A stretch of 64,000 nucleotides of DNA from Aquimarina sp. RZ0 (GTDB taxonomy: Bacteria; Bacteroidota; Bacteroidia; Flavobacteriales; Flavobacteriaceae). Below the pieces are notes generated by a model. That model made no database searches. It had not been told where the DNA came from and was given only the letters and a program-made list of their open reading frames with translations. Positions 46,436 through 61,400 of this stretch are shown piece by piece. Within the stretch, counting starts at the first letter, position 1, and each line of letters opens with the position of its first letter. The stretch covers positions 1 to 64,000 of the forward strand of contig NZ_VTZU01000020.1 in the NCBI RefSeq assembly GCF_008370685.1, written 5' to 3'. The position numbers were made by a program, and so were the translations under genes.

Positions 46436-49400
46436 TTATTTTCTTAATTGGCTGACCCATTCATTTAAAAATGGTTTTTTTATTATATTAAAATGATCAC
46501 CTTTAGAATTGATTACTTCAACTGACTTATAATAGGAAGACCAGCCAAGTGCATGATCATCAAACTCAACAAAGGATGTATTAGCTTTAACAAGCAGGAT
46601 ATTATCTTGAAGCTTTTTAGATAAATTGTATTTGATATTCATGGAATGAGTGTATAAATCATAGATAAGAGAGAAGATTTTTTTATTTACTTTAGCTTCC
46701 TTTTCTATCAAATAATTATAAATTAAATTAAGTCTACTTTTTTTAGGGCGTTTAGATATTTTTTGACAAAATTCTATGATTTCTTTTTCCTCAACAGCCA
46801 ACTGTAATTGTTTACATAACAGATGAATAAAGAATGCTATCTTTTCTTTAGATTTCATCTGTAAAGTATTTGTATAACTGTCTATTAGGACAATACATTC
46901 TACTTCTATGTTCTTACTTTTCAATAATCCTAACAGTTCGAAGAGAACTATTCCTCCAAAGCTGTGAGCATATAAAGTAATTTTGTTTTTGGTACTGATC
47001 TCCTGTATCCTATCACAATAATGTTCTGCAATTGATTCTATGGATGTAAGTGGTTGTTCTCCATCAAACCCAACCATGTTAATACCATAAACTGTTTCCT
47101 CTATTACATTCTCAGCTAATTCGTAGTAGCCGTCAACTATTCCAGGCATTCCAGGTATAATAATTGCCACAGTTTTCTTTTTTCCTTCTTTAAAACAGAC
47201 CACATGTTTATCTAGACTAGAAATAGAATTACCTTTAGATTTAATGTGATCGATAATTAAATTAATAAAATCATCTATCGTTTCTAATTGAAAAATCAAT
47301 CCTATTTTAAGTCTTATCCCAAATTTCAAATTAACCGATTGAACTAATTGAAGAATTTCTATAGAGTTTATATTCAAATCAAACAAAGAAGTATTAAGAT
47401 CTAATTTGGATAATGAAAACTCAAAAACTTCTTCAAAAATAGCATATAGACTCTTAATAGTATCTAAATCAATTTTATCAAAACCAGAATTTGTTATTAC
47501 TTCTGCTGGGTTAGATTCATTGGAATGATTTGATAGTAAAGAGCTTTCTTTTTCCTCTATATTTTCAGAATCTACTGAATTCGTAGGATACTCTTCCAGA
47601 ATTAGATGGGCGTTTACACCTCCAACGGCATAGCTATTTAATGCAGCTCTTCTTGGGTAGGTTCCATTCTTCCAATACACTGCATCCTTGCTCAAAATTA
47701 GAGAATGGTTTTGATCTATTTCAGAGTTGACATTCTCCAATCCTGGTATTCCAGGTATAGTTTTGTTTTCAAAAGCCTTCAACACCTTTATCAAAGATGC
47801 CATTCCTGAAACTAGTTCAGAATGTCCAACAGTGGGTTTGATCGTTCCTATAAACCATTTCTTATTTGCATCTTTAGAATGTTGCTTATAGGTAGAATTT
47901 ATAACACTTAACTCTAAAGCATCTGCCACTCGATTAGCTATACCGTGCGCTTCTATATAATCTATAGTATCTACATTAATACTTGTATTGGATATACATC
48001 TACTAATTGTTTCCTTTATTCCTTTGGAATTTGGTGCTTCAAATGAAAGGTTTTTACCTCCATGATGCACATAACTCCCTTTAATTATGCCTAATATTTT
48101 GTCACCTTCCTTTTTTGCTTTTTCTATTGGTTTTATTAGCATTATGCCAGCGCCTTCACTTCGAACAAAACCATTCGCTTCTTGACAAAAGCTTTTGGTT
48201 TCATTCGTTGGGCTAAGTATATCAAAACTATTATTTCCTATTTCATAAGTTGCATATAAAGGATTAATCACATTAACTCCTCCAACTAATACTTGCTCAC
48301 ATTCATTATTTCTAACACTTTGAATTGCTCTGTGTAACGCAACATAAATGCTTGAACAATAAGTGTTAACCATTTCACTTGGGCCCTTTAGATTCAGTAG
48401 AAATGACAATCGATTAGGAATCATATATGCAATACTATTCTCTTCTAACCGATCTTTGGTACTATCAGGAAAGTCTTGCTGAAGACCTAAAAAGACTCCT
48501 GTTTTACTTCCTCTAATACTCATAGGGTTTAACCCTACACTATTCATTGCTTGACCTAAAACACAACAAATCAACCTTTCTTGTCTACCTAAGTTATTAG
48601 ATTCCTTTTCTGATATTAGAAGTTTAGATAAATACTCCAAAATAGTTTTATCGTCAATACTATTCCAGAAGTTCTTTTCTTTTTTCTTACCATTGTTCAA
48701 TGGTTTACCAGAAACTATATTACTCCATAGCTCGTCTATATTGCTTGCTTTTGGAAATAAACCTCCGACACATACAATTGCCATATCATTGCAATCACTT
48801 TTGGTACTTTCAGCATTTAAATGTGAAGTATTTGTATTTTTAAGTATTTGAGAAGTTATATTACTATTCTTGTTACCAATATTGATTGAAGCAGAATCAT
48901 CTCCTCCAAAAATTTCCTTAACTCTTGAAGCTTGGTTCTCACAAAAATAATTGGTAAGATTATGAAGATTAGAGAACTCGAATAAGAGGGTTTTCGGCAA
49001 TGTTCCAAAATCTTTCTCCAAAAAATTAATCAGCTCAACGGCAAGTATAGAATCGGCACCATAATCACTGAAATCTGTGCTAACATCTATTTGATCTTTT
49101 GGTACTTTTAAGATCTCATTAATTGATTTTTTAAGGTATTCTAGTACTTTGTTAGAAGTTATATCACTTATTTGCGTTTCTTTAATTTCCTGATTATCTA
49201 TTGAGTTATGAAATAGAGATTTAATAATTTTCTTTTTATTTCCATAAAGTAACATCATTTGATGTGAGTCATGTTTTATTGAAGTAGAAAAGCCATCTAT
49301 TCCTATCTTAGCAGAAATAGATTCCAGCCCGAATTGATTTTTCATCCATTCTTTAGCATTATCAGGAATATTCATTCCACCATCTTCCCAGTATGGATAA

Positions 49401-52400
49401 ATAATACTCCTCGTAAACCCTTTTCGAGTTTCTTTCCTAACCAATTCATTACGGTATTCTGAAAAATTATCTAAATAAGCATTAGCAGCTGCATAATCCG
49501 AGCCTATAATCCCAGCTATCCCATCTAAATTAGCGGAGATAGAAGATGTCATAATAAAAAACTGAAGTTTATCGCTGCTAGTTTGTTCATCTAAATTATT
49601 AGTCCCTATTAATTTAGGTTTTAAAACCTCTTCAATATCTGCTTCATTTTTAGTTGTAATATCTAAATTACCAACAACGCCTGCACAATGTATAATCCCA
49701 TTTATTTCGTTGTGGGTATCCCTTATTTTTTCTAGAGTAATTTTCAATGAATCTCTATTGCTTATATCACATTGAAAGTATGATGCCCCTTTAATGGTTT
49801 CCAAATCCTTTAATTTTTCTTTGGATAAGCTAGAACGTCCTATTAACAATGGCTTACAACCCCAATATTCTGCAATATATTTTGCAAAAGTTCGACCGAT
49901 TGACCCCATCCCCCCAGTGATGATGCATGTTTTGGGTTTGTTGAAATTAAAATTTGGTTTTCTTGATACATCAACTTGTTTGAATGTACGAACTGTTCTT
50001 TTACCATTTATATATCTTATCTCTACATCATTATTACCTTTCTCTTGCTCCAAAACGGATAGTAATTCAGAACTTTTTAGAATAGACAAAGAATCAACAC
50101 TAATAATTTTACCCTTTATAAATGAAGCATCCAAAGACAATGCTTTGAAGATTCCGGAAACAAAAGCAAATCTTCTCCAATCTTTTCTTTCAATCAATAC
50201 ATATATTGTAGTATTGTCTCTTGATTTACTCAACTTTTTAATTCTTGAAAAAACATTATGAAAGAGAGAATTAGAATCAATACCTGGAGCTAAATTGACT
50301 GTTTCACCATCAAATTTCGATTTAAAAAATGACACTAATTCACTCTCACATTTAGGTAAAATCAATATTTCTTTATTTGTGTCATTCCCGATAGTCAAGG
50401 CTTTTTTATGGTTCCAAATTGATTCCAAACATACTAGATCACTTACTGGTAAAATGTTTTGCTTATCTTTTAAATTGGTAGCTTCTCTTGCTGAAAAATC
50501 TCTCAATGTAGCTATTAGCTCTCCATTTTTGCCAAGAAGATCGAAGTTATAATGTTGTACTGAGGATGATGCGTTATTGTTTTCGTGTTTCCAACACACA
50601 GAATAAACTATCTTTTTTGGGTTTCCGTAAATTTTGAAATCTGATAAACTAAAAGGAATCTCTAAAACAATCCCTTCCTGCCTTTTTAAATGAAAACCTA
50701 TCCCTGCTCTTAACAGCGTATCAAATTGAGCTGGGTGAAAATGAAAAATATCTTCTTTGAATTGTGCTGGGTTTAAGGAAAGAATGGAATAAGAAGAACC
50801 ATAATTTAATTTTTCGGAACATTGAAAGGAGGGGCCATATCCATATCCATTTTCAATCATTAAATTATCACAGGCTTCCCCGGAGATAAATTCATCACAT
50901 TCTAAAAATAATTGTTGAATGTTTATTCTTTCGGGTTCCTTCACTTCTAAAGTACTTAAAACCCCATTGCAATGGATCACATTTCCCATAGAAGATATTT
51001 CAAATTTAAAATGATCATCTTCCAAATACAAACGTGTTGTTATTTCTCCTTTAATTTGATCTATTGCCATTGGTGCTAACCAAACCAGATCTGATATCCC
51101 AGTTATTTTTTGCCCTAATGCTCTTTCTCCCAATTCTCTTGCCATCTCTAAATATGCCACTCCTGGAAGTAACTTTTCTCCATAAATTTTATGATCTTCA
51201 AAAAAGAATTCTTGTCCTGTAAACATACTACTGTAGGAAACAGAAAAAGCATTTGAATTATTTATGTGAATTAATGGATGTAATATATTTAACCTATTTT
51301 TACTGATATTAATATGGCTTGGAGTTAACCAATACCTTTCTCTAGCAAAAGGATACTTAGGTAAGTTTATTTTATTAGGAGTATTGTCTTTATTGTAAAG
51401 TAGTCTCCAATCTATGGTTACTCCCTTTGTCCATAACTGAGCCAATGCTTTTGTTTGTTGTGTAGAGATAGCTGTTTGAATATAGGCTTCCCCTGCCTCT
51501 CCCTCTAATAAAAAGTTATTTTTATCTTTCTTAATGTTACCTGTTAAAAATCCTTCTGTTTGCCCCTGTTTAAATCTATGTAGTTGTTCTTGTAACTTTT
51601 CTTTATCCTCAACAATAAAAGCTACTCGTTCTTCCATAAAATCTCTACCTACCTGTAATGTATAGGCAATATCATATAAATCTAAACCTGGGTTTGATAT
51701 TATATAATCCTCTAAGTTATTAGCTTGATACTCTAATCTTTCCTTGTTCTTAGCAGAAAGTAATACGATAGCAGCAGTATTGTTTTCATAAGTACTTTTT
51801 GGTTTAGGGATATACTCTTCTATTATAATATGAGCGTTAGCACCTCCAAACCCAAAACTACTTATACCGGCAACTCGAGCTTTGTTATCTCTAGATTCCC
51901 AAGCCTTAGTTTCTTGTTGTAAATAAAAAGGACTCTTACTCAATTGAAGATATTCATTTGGTGTCTCTAAATGAACATTCCCCGGAAGTGTCTTATACTT
52001 TAATGACAATAACACCTTGACGACCCCTGCTATTCCTGCTGCCGCTTCCAAGTGACCAATATTAGTCTTTACACTACCAATACTACAATAAGGAATCTCT
52101 GGAATATCATAATCATTCTCCTTATAGAGCTGATTAAATGCTAATTTCAGACCTTCTATTTCTATAGGATCTCCTAAAGATGTGCCTGTACCGTGCGCTT
52201 CTATATAACTAACATCACGAGGATCAATTCCTGAAGAACGGTAAGCTTTAAGTAATAAATCTTTTTGGGCATTAGGGTTAGGAGAGGTTAAAGTATTGGC
52301 CTTGCCTCCATGATTTTCTGCGGTACCTTTAATCACCCCATATATATGATCTCCATCCGATTCTGCTTTATCAAGTGATTTCAAAATAATAGTTCCTACC

Positions 52401-55400
52401 CCTTCGCCTCGAACATATCCATTTGCTTTCTGATCAAAGGTTTTACATCTACCATCTTCACTCAACATACCAGCTTGGCTAAATGACAAGGTTAGTTCTG
52501 GAGAAAGTAAGGCATTCACTCCTCCGGCAATAGCCATATCACAATGACCCTGCTCAATATGTTCAACTGCTCGATGAATTGCTATTAATGAACTACTGCA
52601 AGCCGTATCAACAGGTTCACTTGGACCATGCAAGTCTAATAAATAGGAAATGCGATTAACAAGGACTGAATGAGATGATCCTGTAGGGTATTGCGCCTGA
52701 CTTACTAAATCTGTCTGATCACTCAATAATAATGAATAGTCCGAACTAGCAACTCCTACAAAAACACCTGTATTACTACCTTTGATCTGAGTGGTTGATA
52801 TACAAGCATCCTCTAATGCTTGATACACCGATTCAAGAATCATACGTTGTTGAGGATCCATCAATTCTGCTTCTCGAGGGGATATCCCAAAAAATAAAGG
52901 ATCAAACTTATCGATATCTCTAATAAAACCTCCCCATTTGGCTTTGGTTTTGCCTTTTTCTTCTTTAGGATCTCCGTAGTAGTGTCTCCAATCCCATCGA
53001 TCGCTAGGAATCTCTGTAATTAAATCCTCATTATTCTTAATATGATCCCAAAATATCTCAACATCAGGAGAACCTGGAAAACGACCACTCATCCCAACTA
53101 TGGCAACGCCTCTTGAAAGCTTTTTAGTAGTCTGCGAAGTTAAAATTCTACTATCTTTTTTTGAACCTAAAAATCTTGACCTATTTTCTCTAAAAGATCG
53201 AACTTGTTCTTGTTGAACGATTAAACTTGGTACATCTTTTTTTCCTAAAGAGACTGAATGCTTCTTAAATAATTTCTCAGAATAATCCTTTGTTAGATAT
53301 ATGGCCAACCCCTCAATAGTAGGATAATTATAAAATGTAGTAGGCATTAATTCCAAATCATAATAACTATTAAGTTCATTACTAAATCGAGTGAGTAATA
53401 TCGAATCAAAACCATAATCTCCCAACTCTTCATCTATGCCTATATTACTAACATCTAGTTTTAGTAAACTAGAAGCTATTTCTAATATCTGTGTTGTTAC
53501 TTTCTCCTGTAATTCTGAGGTCTCTTTAATAGAATCCCCGGTCGAGCTAACTGCGATAGACCTTTTTGATAGTAATTTGTTATTTATTTTATCTCGATCA
53601 CCAAATGCTACAACCCCTTGAACAAATGAACTTCCAAGAAGCGCATCAAAAGCTTTAACCCCTTCTAATGTAGGTAAGACAGACATACCCCAGTAGTTCT
53701 CTAAAAAGTGGGCACTCTCTTGATCGATTTGCATACCGCCTTCTGCCCACAAAGGCCAGTTAATACTTAATGTCTTTCCCTGTCTTTCTCCTTGTAATCG
53801 CTTCTCCTCGCGATATAAAGCATAATCATCCAAGTACGCATTAGCACTAGAATAGTCTGATTGTCCTATATTACCGATAACACTTGCTATTGATGAAAAG
53901 AAGACCATAAAATCAAGAGACTCTCCTTTCGATAGCTCATCTAAATGCTTAACACCTGTAACCTTTGAAGAAAATACAGTACTTACTTCTTCTGATGTTT
54001 TCTTATCAATAAGACTATCTCTAACAACACCAGCACTATGAATAATACCATCTAATCTACCATGAACTGTTTTAATTTCTGATATCAAAGAGGCAACTTC
54101 TTCCTTTTTACTTACATCACAACAATAATAACTCGCATTTGAAAATTTAGAAAGTATAAAGCTCTTTTCATCTGTCAATCTGCTACGACCAGTAAGAATC
54201 AGATGAACACCGCTTGTCTTATTGATATGGGATGCAAAAACCTGACCTAATCCACCAAAACCTCCAGTGATTAAATACACTCCTCCCTCTTTGATAGTAA
54301 GAGATTCTTTACCAAAAGAATATGGTAATAAATCAAGGGTTCTTATTTCTCTTTTACCGCCTATATAGCGTACTTCAACATCTGTAGTATATTGTTCTTT
54401 ATCAAGTATTGACAAAAGCGTATCTAATGATGTAAGAGAAAAACTTTCTACTCCTAAAACTTTACCCGATATCTTAGCATTTTCTAGATTAGTCGTTTTT
54501 AATAAACCTCTCACAAAACTATAATCAAGATATTGAGCATTTTCGTAAACTACCGTGATATGAACTTGTATATTATCCTTTAGTTTTGAACGTACTTCTT
54601 CTAATACACTTACAAAATATGATGCTTCTGAATCCCCTTTTAGAACAGATACATCTACGGCTAGTTCTTCTTTTAACAAATCCGCCAGTTCAACAGGCGC
54701 TCCTGCTAATAATATCAATTGTGAACCCAATGATGGATCAGATAAGGGAGCTGGAGAAGGTGACCAAATATTACTATAAAAATGAACTCCTTTTCTCGTA
54801 TCTGCTGGTGGCTTTGTAGCATTGCTTAATGGAAGAACAACAAAATCCTTGAAACGAACTAATACTTCGCCTAATTCATCCAAAATATCTATATCATATC
54901 GAGTTACTTTATCTACTGTTCTACCTGAGTTATTACGCTTTACATAACACCATACGGTCTCTGGAAGATTTTTATAAATCGTTAATTCTTTAATACTGAA
55001 AGGAAGTGGTGGATCTGTTGGTGGTTCTTCTCCCAAAGTAAAACCTATACAGCTTTGTAAAGCACTATCCAAAATACCAGGCTGTAATACATAGCCCTCC
55101 TCTTTAGGAAGCGTAATCCTGGATAGAACAGCTGAATCACTATACCAAAGTTGTTCTATACCCTGAAAACTAGTACCATAAAATAAACCTATACCTTTAA
55201 AAAAATCATAACACCAGTCTTTCTCTTTACTTTTGGTGAACTGAGACTTAAGAGAGGGTAAATTATAAGCTGGAACAGCTGAAAAACTATCGATACTTAA
55301 CTTTCCTTGACTATGAAGTTGTTCTTCTGATTTATTACTATACACATCATAACCAAAACCATCTTCCACCGGATAAATACTTATACTTATCTTCTCAGGG

Positions 55401-58400
55401 CTATTGTTCACCCATATAGGACGCATCCAAGTAATATCTTTAAGTTGTGTTACTGAACTTCCAATACTCAAATCACCAGCTATCCGTGCAAGTTCCAAGT
55501 AAGCAACACCAGGTAATACTTTAGCTCCTCCTACTTTATGATCTAATAAAAAAGATTCTTTGCCTGTATATATACTCGTATATTTTTGAGCTTCAAGGGT
55601 GGACTCATTATGATGAAGTAGTGGATGTAATACATCCTTACTTCTTGATGACAAATCAAAAGACTGATCAGGAATCCAATAACGCTCCCTGGCAAAAGGA
55701 TAGGTAGGTAAACTTATTCTATTAGGTGTGTGACCTTTTTCATAAAACAATCCCCAATCTATAGTCACACCTCTTATCCATAATTGTGCTATCGATAATA
55801 AATCTTTATTCTTTATAGCTGTAGACAAGTATTCTGCAACTGGTACTCCTTCAATAACTGAAACTTCCTTTGATGCTTTTATATTGCCCTGTAAAAACCC
55901 TGTAGAATTACCCAAATTAAATTTAGACAAAGCATCTTTTAACTCCAATTTATCACTAACAACAAAGGCCAATCGCTCCTCCATACTCTCTCTACCAACC
56001 TGTAATGTGTAGGCTATATCATATAAATCTAATGCAGGATGCAATTCTAAATATTCTGATAAATTAATCGCCTGATCTTTTAAACGATCCTTGTTCCTGG
56101 CTGATAATACTATTATAACAGGAGCATTACTTATATAAGGACTCTTAAATCTTTCTATATATTCTTCTAAAACAATGTGGGCATTTGTACCACTAAATCC
56201 GAAACTACTAACAGCAGCTTTTCTTGATTGATTACTATCAACTTTCCATTCTTTTAATAATGTATTGACATAAAAAGGACTTCCTGCTAAATTTATATGC
56301 TCATTGAGAGTCTGATAATTAAGTGTAGGAGGTATTTGCTTATTCTTAATAGATAATAATACTTTAATAACTCCTATAACACCAGCTGCTGTTAGTGTAT
56401 GACCAACATTTGTTTTTACACTTCCTATACCGCAATAATTTTCATTTTCAGTATAAGACTTAAATGAACGCTTTAAAGCTTTTATTTCAATTGGATCACC
56501 CAATTTAGTACCAGTTCCATGAGTCTCAACATACGTTATAGTTGAAGGATCAATATTATATTTTCTATAGACTTCTTCTTGCAAAAGATTTTGCGAATTA
56601 ACATTTGGAGCCGTTATGCCATTCGTTTTTCCATCTTGATTGATCGCACTACCTTTAATTACTCCATAAATTCTATCGCCATCAATCTCTGCTTTGCTTA
56701 ACGATTTCAATAATAAAACACCAACAGCTTCACCAGGTACAAAACCATTAGCCATATTGTCAAAAGTATGGCACTTCCCATCTTCACTTAGCATACCTGA
56801 TTTACTGGTCGCGATATGCATTCGCTCTGAAGTCATTACATATACTCCGCCTGCTAATGCTGTTTCACATTCACCTATTCTAATACTTTGACAAGCCTGA
56901 TGAATAGCAACAAGACTACTTGAACAAGCTGTATCTATTGAGATAGCGGGGCCATCTAAATTTAAGTGATAAGATATTCGACCTGCTAATATAGAAGATG
57001 ATGTACCTGTAAAAGTATGGTTGTCCATTTCTTCTTGCTCAATATTAATCATATAATCACCTTGTCCTACCCCCACAAATACCCCACATTTTTGATCAGA
57101 TAATGATGTACTCGTATATCCAGAATCTTCAATAGCTTTCCAACTTTCTTCTATAAACAAACGTTGTTGAGGATCCATGCGTTCGGCTTCTCTAGGAGAA
57201 ATATTAAAAAATAATGGATCAAATTTATCTTCATCATCAAGATATCCCATCCATTTAGCATAACTCTTTCCTTCAACTTTTCTATCCTTATCAAAGAAAT
57301 GAGCAATTGACCATTTTCTATTCGGAACTTCTTTTATACTATTTTTCCCATTTTTTATATTTTCCCAGAACTCATTTATGTTTGCTGCATCAGGGAATTT
57401 ACCACTCATACCAATAATAGCAATATCATCAACACCTTTATCAGCGTATTCTGCTTTTGTTACATTTTGAAGCGAATCTAATTTGACTAAAGTAAGATCT
57501 TCTTCTTCCGAAATTAAAAAACTACTTTTCTCATCAAGATTTATTTTCAGATCCGATTGTTCCATTACACCTTCCTCATTTAAACACTCATTATCAACAT
57601 ATTGGATCAACTCATTAGATTCTTCCAAAATCAAGTTTGATAACTTTTTTATAGTGTAATAATCGTATAAAGTAATGGCTTCGAGATTAATATTAAATTC
57701 ATCATTTATCAAGCGAATAAGTTCTACTCCATTGATAGAGTCTAATCCAATATCTACAAATGAGACATTTTCATCAATTTCATTATTTGGAATATGAAGT
57801 ACTTCTTCAAATAGTATCTTCAGCTTTTTTGTAACTGTAGAAACATTTAATAAAGCTTTTTGCTGATCTATTTCCTTAGTATGATTTACTATTCTTGATA
57901 ATTTAGTAACCTTTTCATTTTTGTCATTATCAATGCCGGATTCAGATTTTTCATTTATTATTTTGTCGGAAGTGGGCTTAATAAGTATTTTAGAATCTTT
58001 TTTAAGGTAGTCATTTTGTTGATCAAATTCCTTTAGAATTAAATCTGACAATTTTTTGATAGTGAAATAATCATATAAAATTATGGCTTCAAAATTCAGA
58101 TTAAAAGTATTGTTTATTGACCGAATAAGCTCAACACCACTGATGGAGTCAAGACCTAGTTCTGTAAAGGCTATTTCTTCATCTATTTCGTTTGCAGGAA
58201 TATGAAGTACTGTTTCAAAAAGCTTTTTAAGTTTTTGAATATAATATTTTGAACTATTTGCTGAAACATCATAGTTATTAGAGGTTTTTAGGTCTCTCTT
58301 TAAATCTTTCAGTTTAATAGTACTTCTGTTAGTTTGTATAAAAGGAACAGGTGTTTGAGGTATCAGATCTTTTACATCATTTAATCTTATTTTTGTTTTC

Positions 58401-61400
58401 GCCCCTGAGGATTTTTTTTCCTCTAATAATGTGCCATTAGACAACAAAGAATCAGATATTTCTTGTCTTTTAAAACTTCGTTTTATTTGAGATGCGACTT
58501 CTTCTGTATGAAAAGTTAACTCATGCATCTTTTCTTCTTCACTGATATACTTTTGCAATGATAAAAGCAAATCTGATGACATATGTTTTTTTAATATTTC
58601 TAATGTTTTTCTAGGTTTTAAGCTTAATTCTTTTGCTATTCTAAGAGCTTCATTTAAAACATCTTTTGTTACAATTATAGAAGTACCTCTTGATTTTATT
58701 TCAGATCCTTTCAAATGTCTGGCCGTATAGAGCATTTCTGTAGCCAAAGGTTTACCCAATTTCTCTCCAAGAATGTATGTTGCTCCCATTCCAGGTGTAA
58801 AACCATATTTCATGAAATTAGCCGTGTATATGGAATTTTCAGACATTAAAACAATATCACCGTAAAGTCCAAATAACATTCCTCCTCCAAATGCATGTCC
58901 TTGCATAGCGGTTATTACTGGGATATCAAACTCTAATAAGCCTTTATATAAAAATGGAAAATCAGTAAATCTTCCTTTTTTGGAAGCTATATTTTGTAAA
59001 CTTTCCTGGGAACCTCCCATACAAAATATATTATCATATCCGGTTAGTACTACTACCTTTAAATTTTTATTTTTCCTTAAGTCAAAAAAGGTTTTTTGCA
59101 AACTCTTAATCAAATTAAGGGTAAACATATTTTTAGATTCTTTGGATTGTATTTTTACTAGTGCGATTCCTTCATTCAATATTTTTGTACTAATTTCTTC
59201 ACCAACAACATGATCAATATTTTGTTGTATTTGTTCACTTTCCCAAATAGAATCAGTATCTGATGTTATTAAAGTATTTTTATTTTTCTGTTTAGAAAGA
59301 TTTACAGAATTATAACTATCAAACCAATACCTTTCTCTAGCAAAAGGATACTTAGGTAAGTTTATTTTATTAGGAGTATTGTCTTTATTGTAAAGTAGTC
59401 TCCAATCTATGGTTACTCCCTTTGTCCATAACTGAGCCAATGCTTTTGTTTGTTGTGTAGAGATAGCTGTTTGAATATAGGCTTCCCCTGCCTCTCCCTC
59501 TAATAAAAAGTTATTTTTATCTTTCTTAATGTTACCTGTTAAAAATCCTTCTGTTTGCCCCTGTTTAAATCTATGTAGTTGTTCTTGTAACTTTTCTTTA
59601 TCCTCAACAATAAAAGCTACTCGTTCTTCCATAAAATCTCTACCTACCTGTAATGTATAGGCAATATCATATAAATCTAAACCTGGGTTTGATATTATAT
59701 AATCCTCTAAGTTATTAGCTTGATACTCTAATCTTTCCTTGTTCTTAGCAGAAAGTAATACGATAGCAGCAGTATTGTTTTCATAAGTACTTTTTGGTTT
59801 AGGGATATACTCTTCTATTATAATATGAGCGTTAGCACCTCCAAACCCAAAACTACTTATACCGGCAACTCGAGCTTTGTTATCTCTAGATTCCCAAGCC
59901 TTAGTTTCTTGTTGTAAATAAAAAGGACTCTTACTCAATTGAAGATATTCATTTGGTGTCTCTAAATGAACATTCCCCGGAAGTGTCTTATACTTTAATG
60001 ACAATAACACCTTGACGACCCCTGCTATTCCTGCTGCCGCTTCCAAGTGACCAATATTAGTCTTTACACTACCAATACTACAATAAGGAATCTCTGGAAT
60101 ATCATAATCATTCTCCTTATAGAGCTGATTAAATGCTAATTTCAGACCTTCTATTTCTATAGGATCTCCTAAAGATGTGCCTGTACCGTGCGCTTCTATA
60201 TAACTAACATCACGAGGATCAATTCCTGAAGAACGGTAAGCTTTAAGTAATAAATCTTTTTGGGCATTAGGGTTAGGAGAGGTTAAAGTATTGGCCTTGC
60301 CTCCATGATTTTCTGCGGTACCTTTAATCACCCCATATATATGATCTCCATCCGATTCTGCTTTATCAAGTGATTTCAAAATAATAGTTCCTACCCCTTC
60401 GCCTCGAACATATCCATTTGCTTTCTGATCAAAGGTTTTACATCTACCATCTTCACTCAACATACCAGCTTGGCTAAATGACAAGGTTAGTTCTGGAGAA
60501 AGTAAGGCATTCACTCCTCCGGCAATAGCCATATCACAATGACCCTGCTCAATATGTTCAACTGCTCGATGAATTGCTATTAATGAACTACTGCAAGCCG
60601 TATCAACAGGTTCACTTGGACCATGCAAGTCTAATAAATAGGAAATGCGATTAACAAGGACTGAATGAGATGATCCTGTAGGGTATTGCGCCTGACTTAC
60701 TAAATCTGTCTGATCACTCAATAATAATGAATAGTCCGAACTAGCAACTCCTACAAAAACACCTGTATTACTACCTTTGATCTGAGTGGTTGATATACAA
60801 GCATCCTCTAATGCTTGATACACCGATTCAAGAATCATACGTTGTTGAGGATCCATCAATTCTGCTTCTCGAGGGGATATCCCAAAAAATAAAGGATCAA
60901 ACTTATCGATATCTCTAATAAAACCTCCCCATTTGGCTTTGGTTTTGCCTTTTTCTTCTTTAGGATCTCCGTAGTAGTGTCTCCAATCCCATCGATCGCT
61001 AGGAATCTCTGTAATTAAATCCTCATTATTCTTAATATGATCCCAAAATATCTCAACATCAGGAGAACCTGGAAAACGACCACTCATCCCAACTATGGCA
61101 ACGCCTCTTGAAAGCTTTTTAGTAGTCTGCGAAGTTAAAATTCTACTATCTTTTTTTGAACCTAAAAATCTTGACCTATTTTCTCTAAAAGATCGAACTT
61201 GTTCTTGTTGAACGATTAAACTTGGTACATCTTTTTTTCCTAAAGAGACTGAATGCTTCTTAAATAATTTCTCAGAATAATCCTTTGTTAGATATATGGC
61301 CAACCCCTCAATAGTAGGATAATTATAAAATGTAGTAGGCATTAATTCCAAATCATAATAACTATTAAGTTCATTACTAAATCGAGTGAGTAATATCGAA

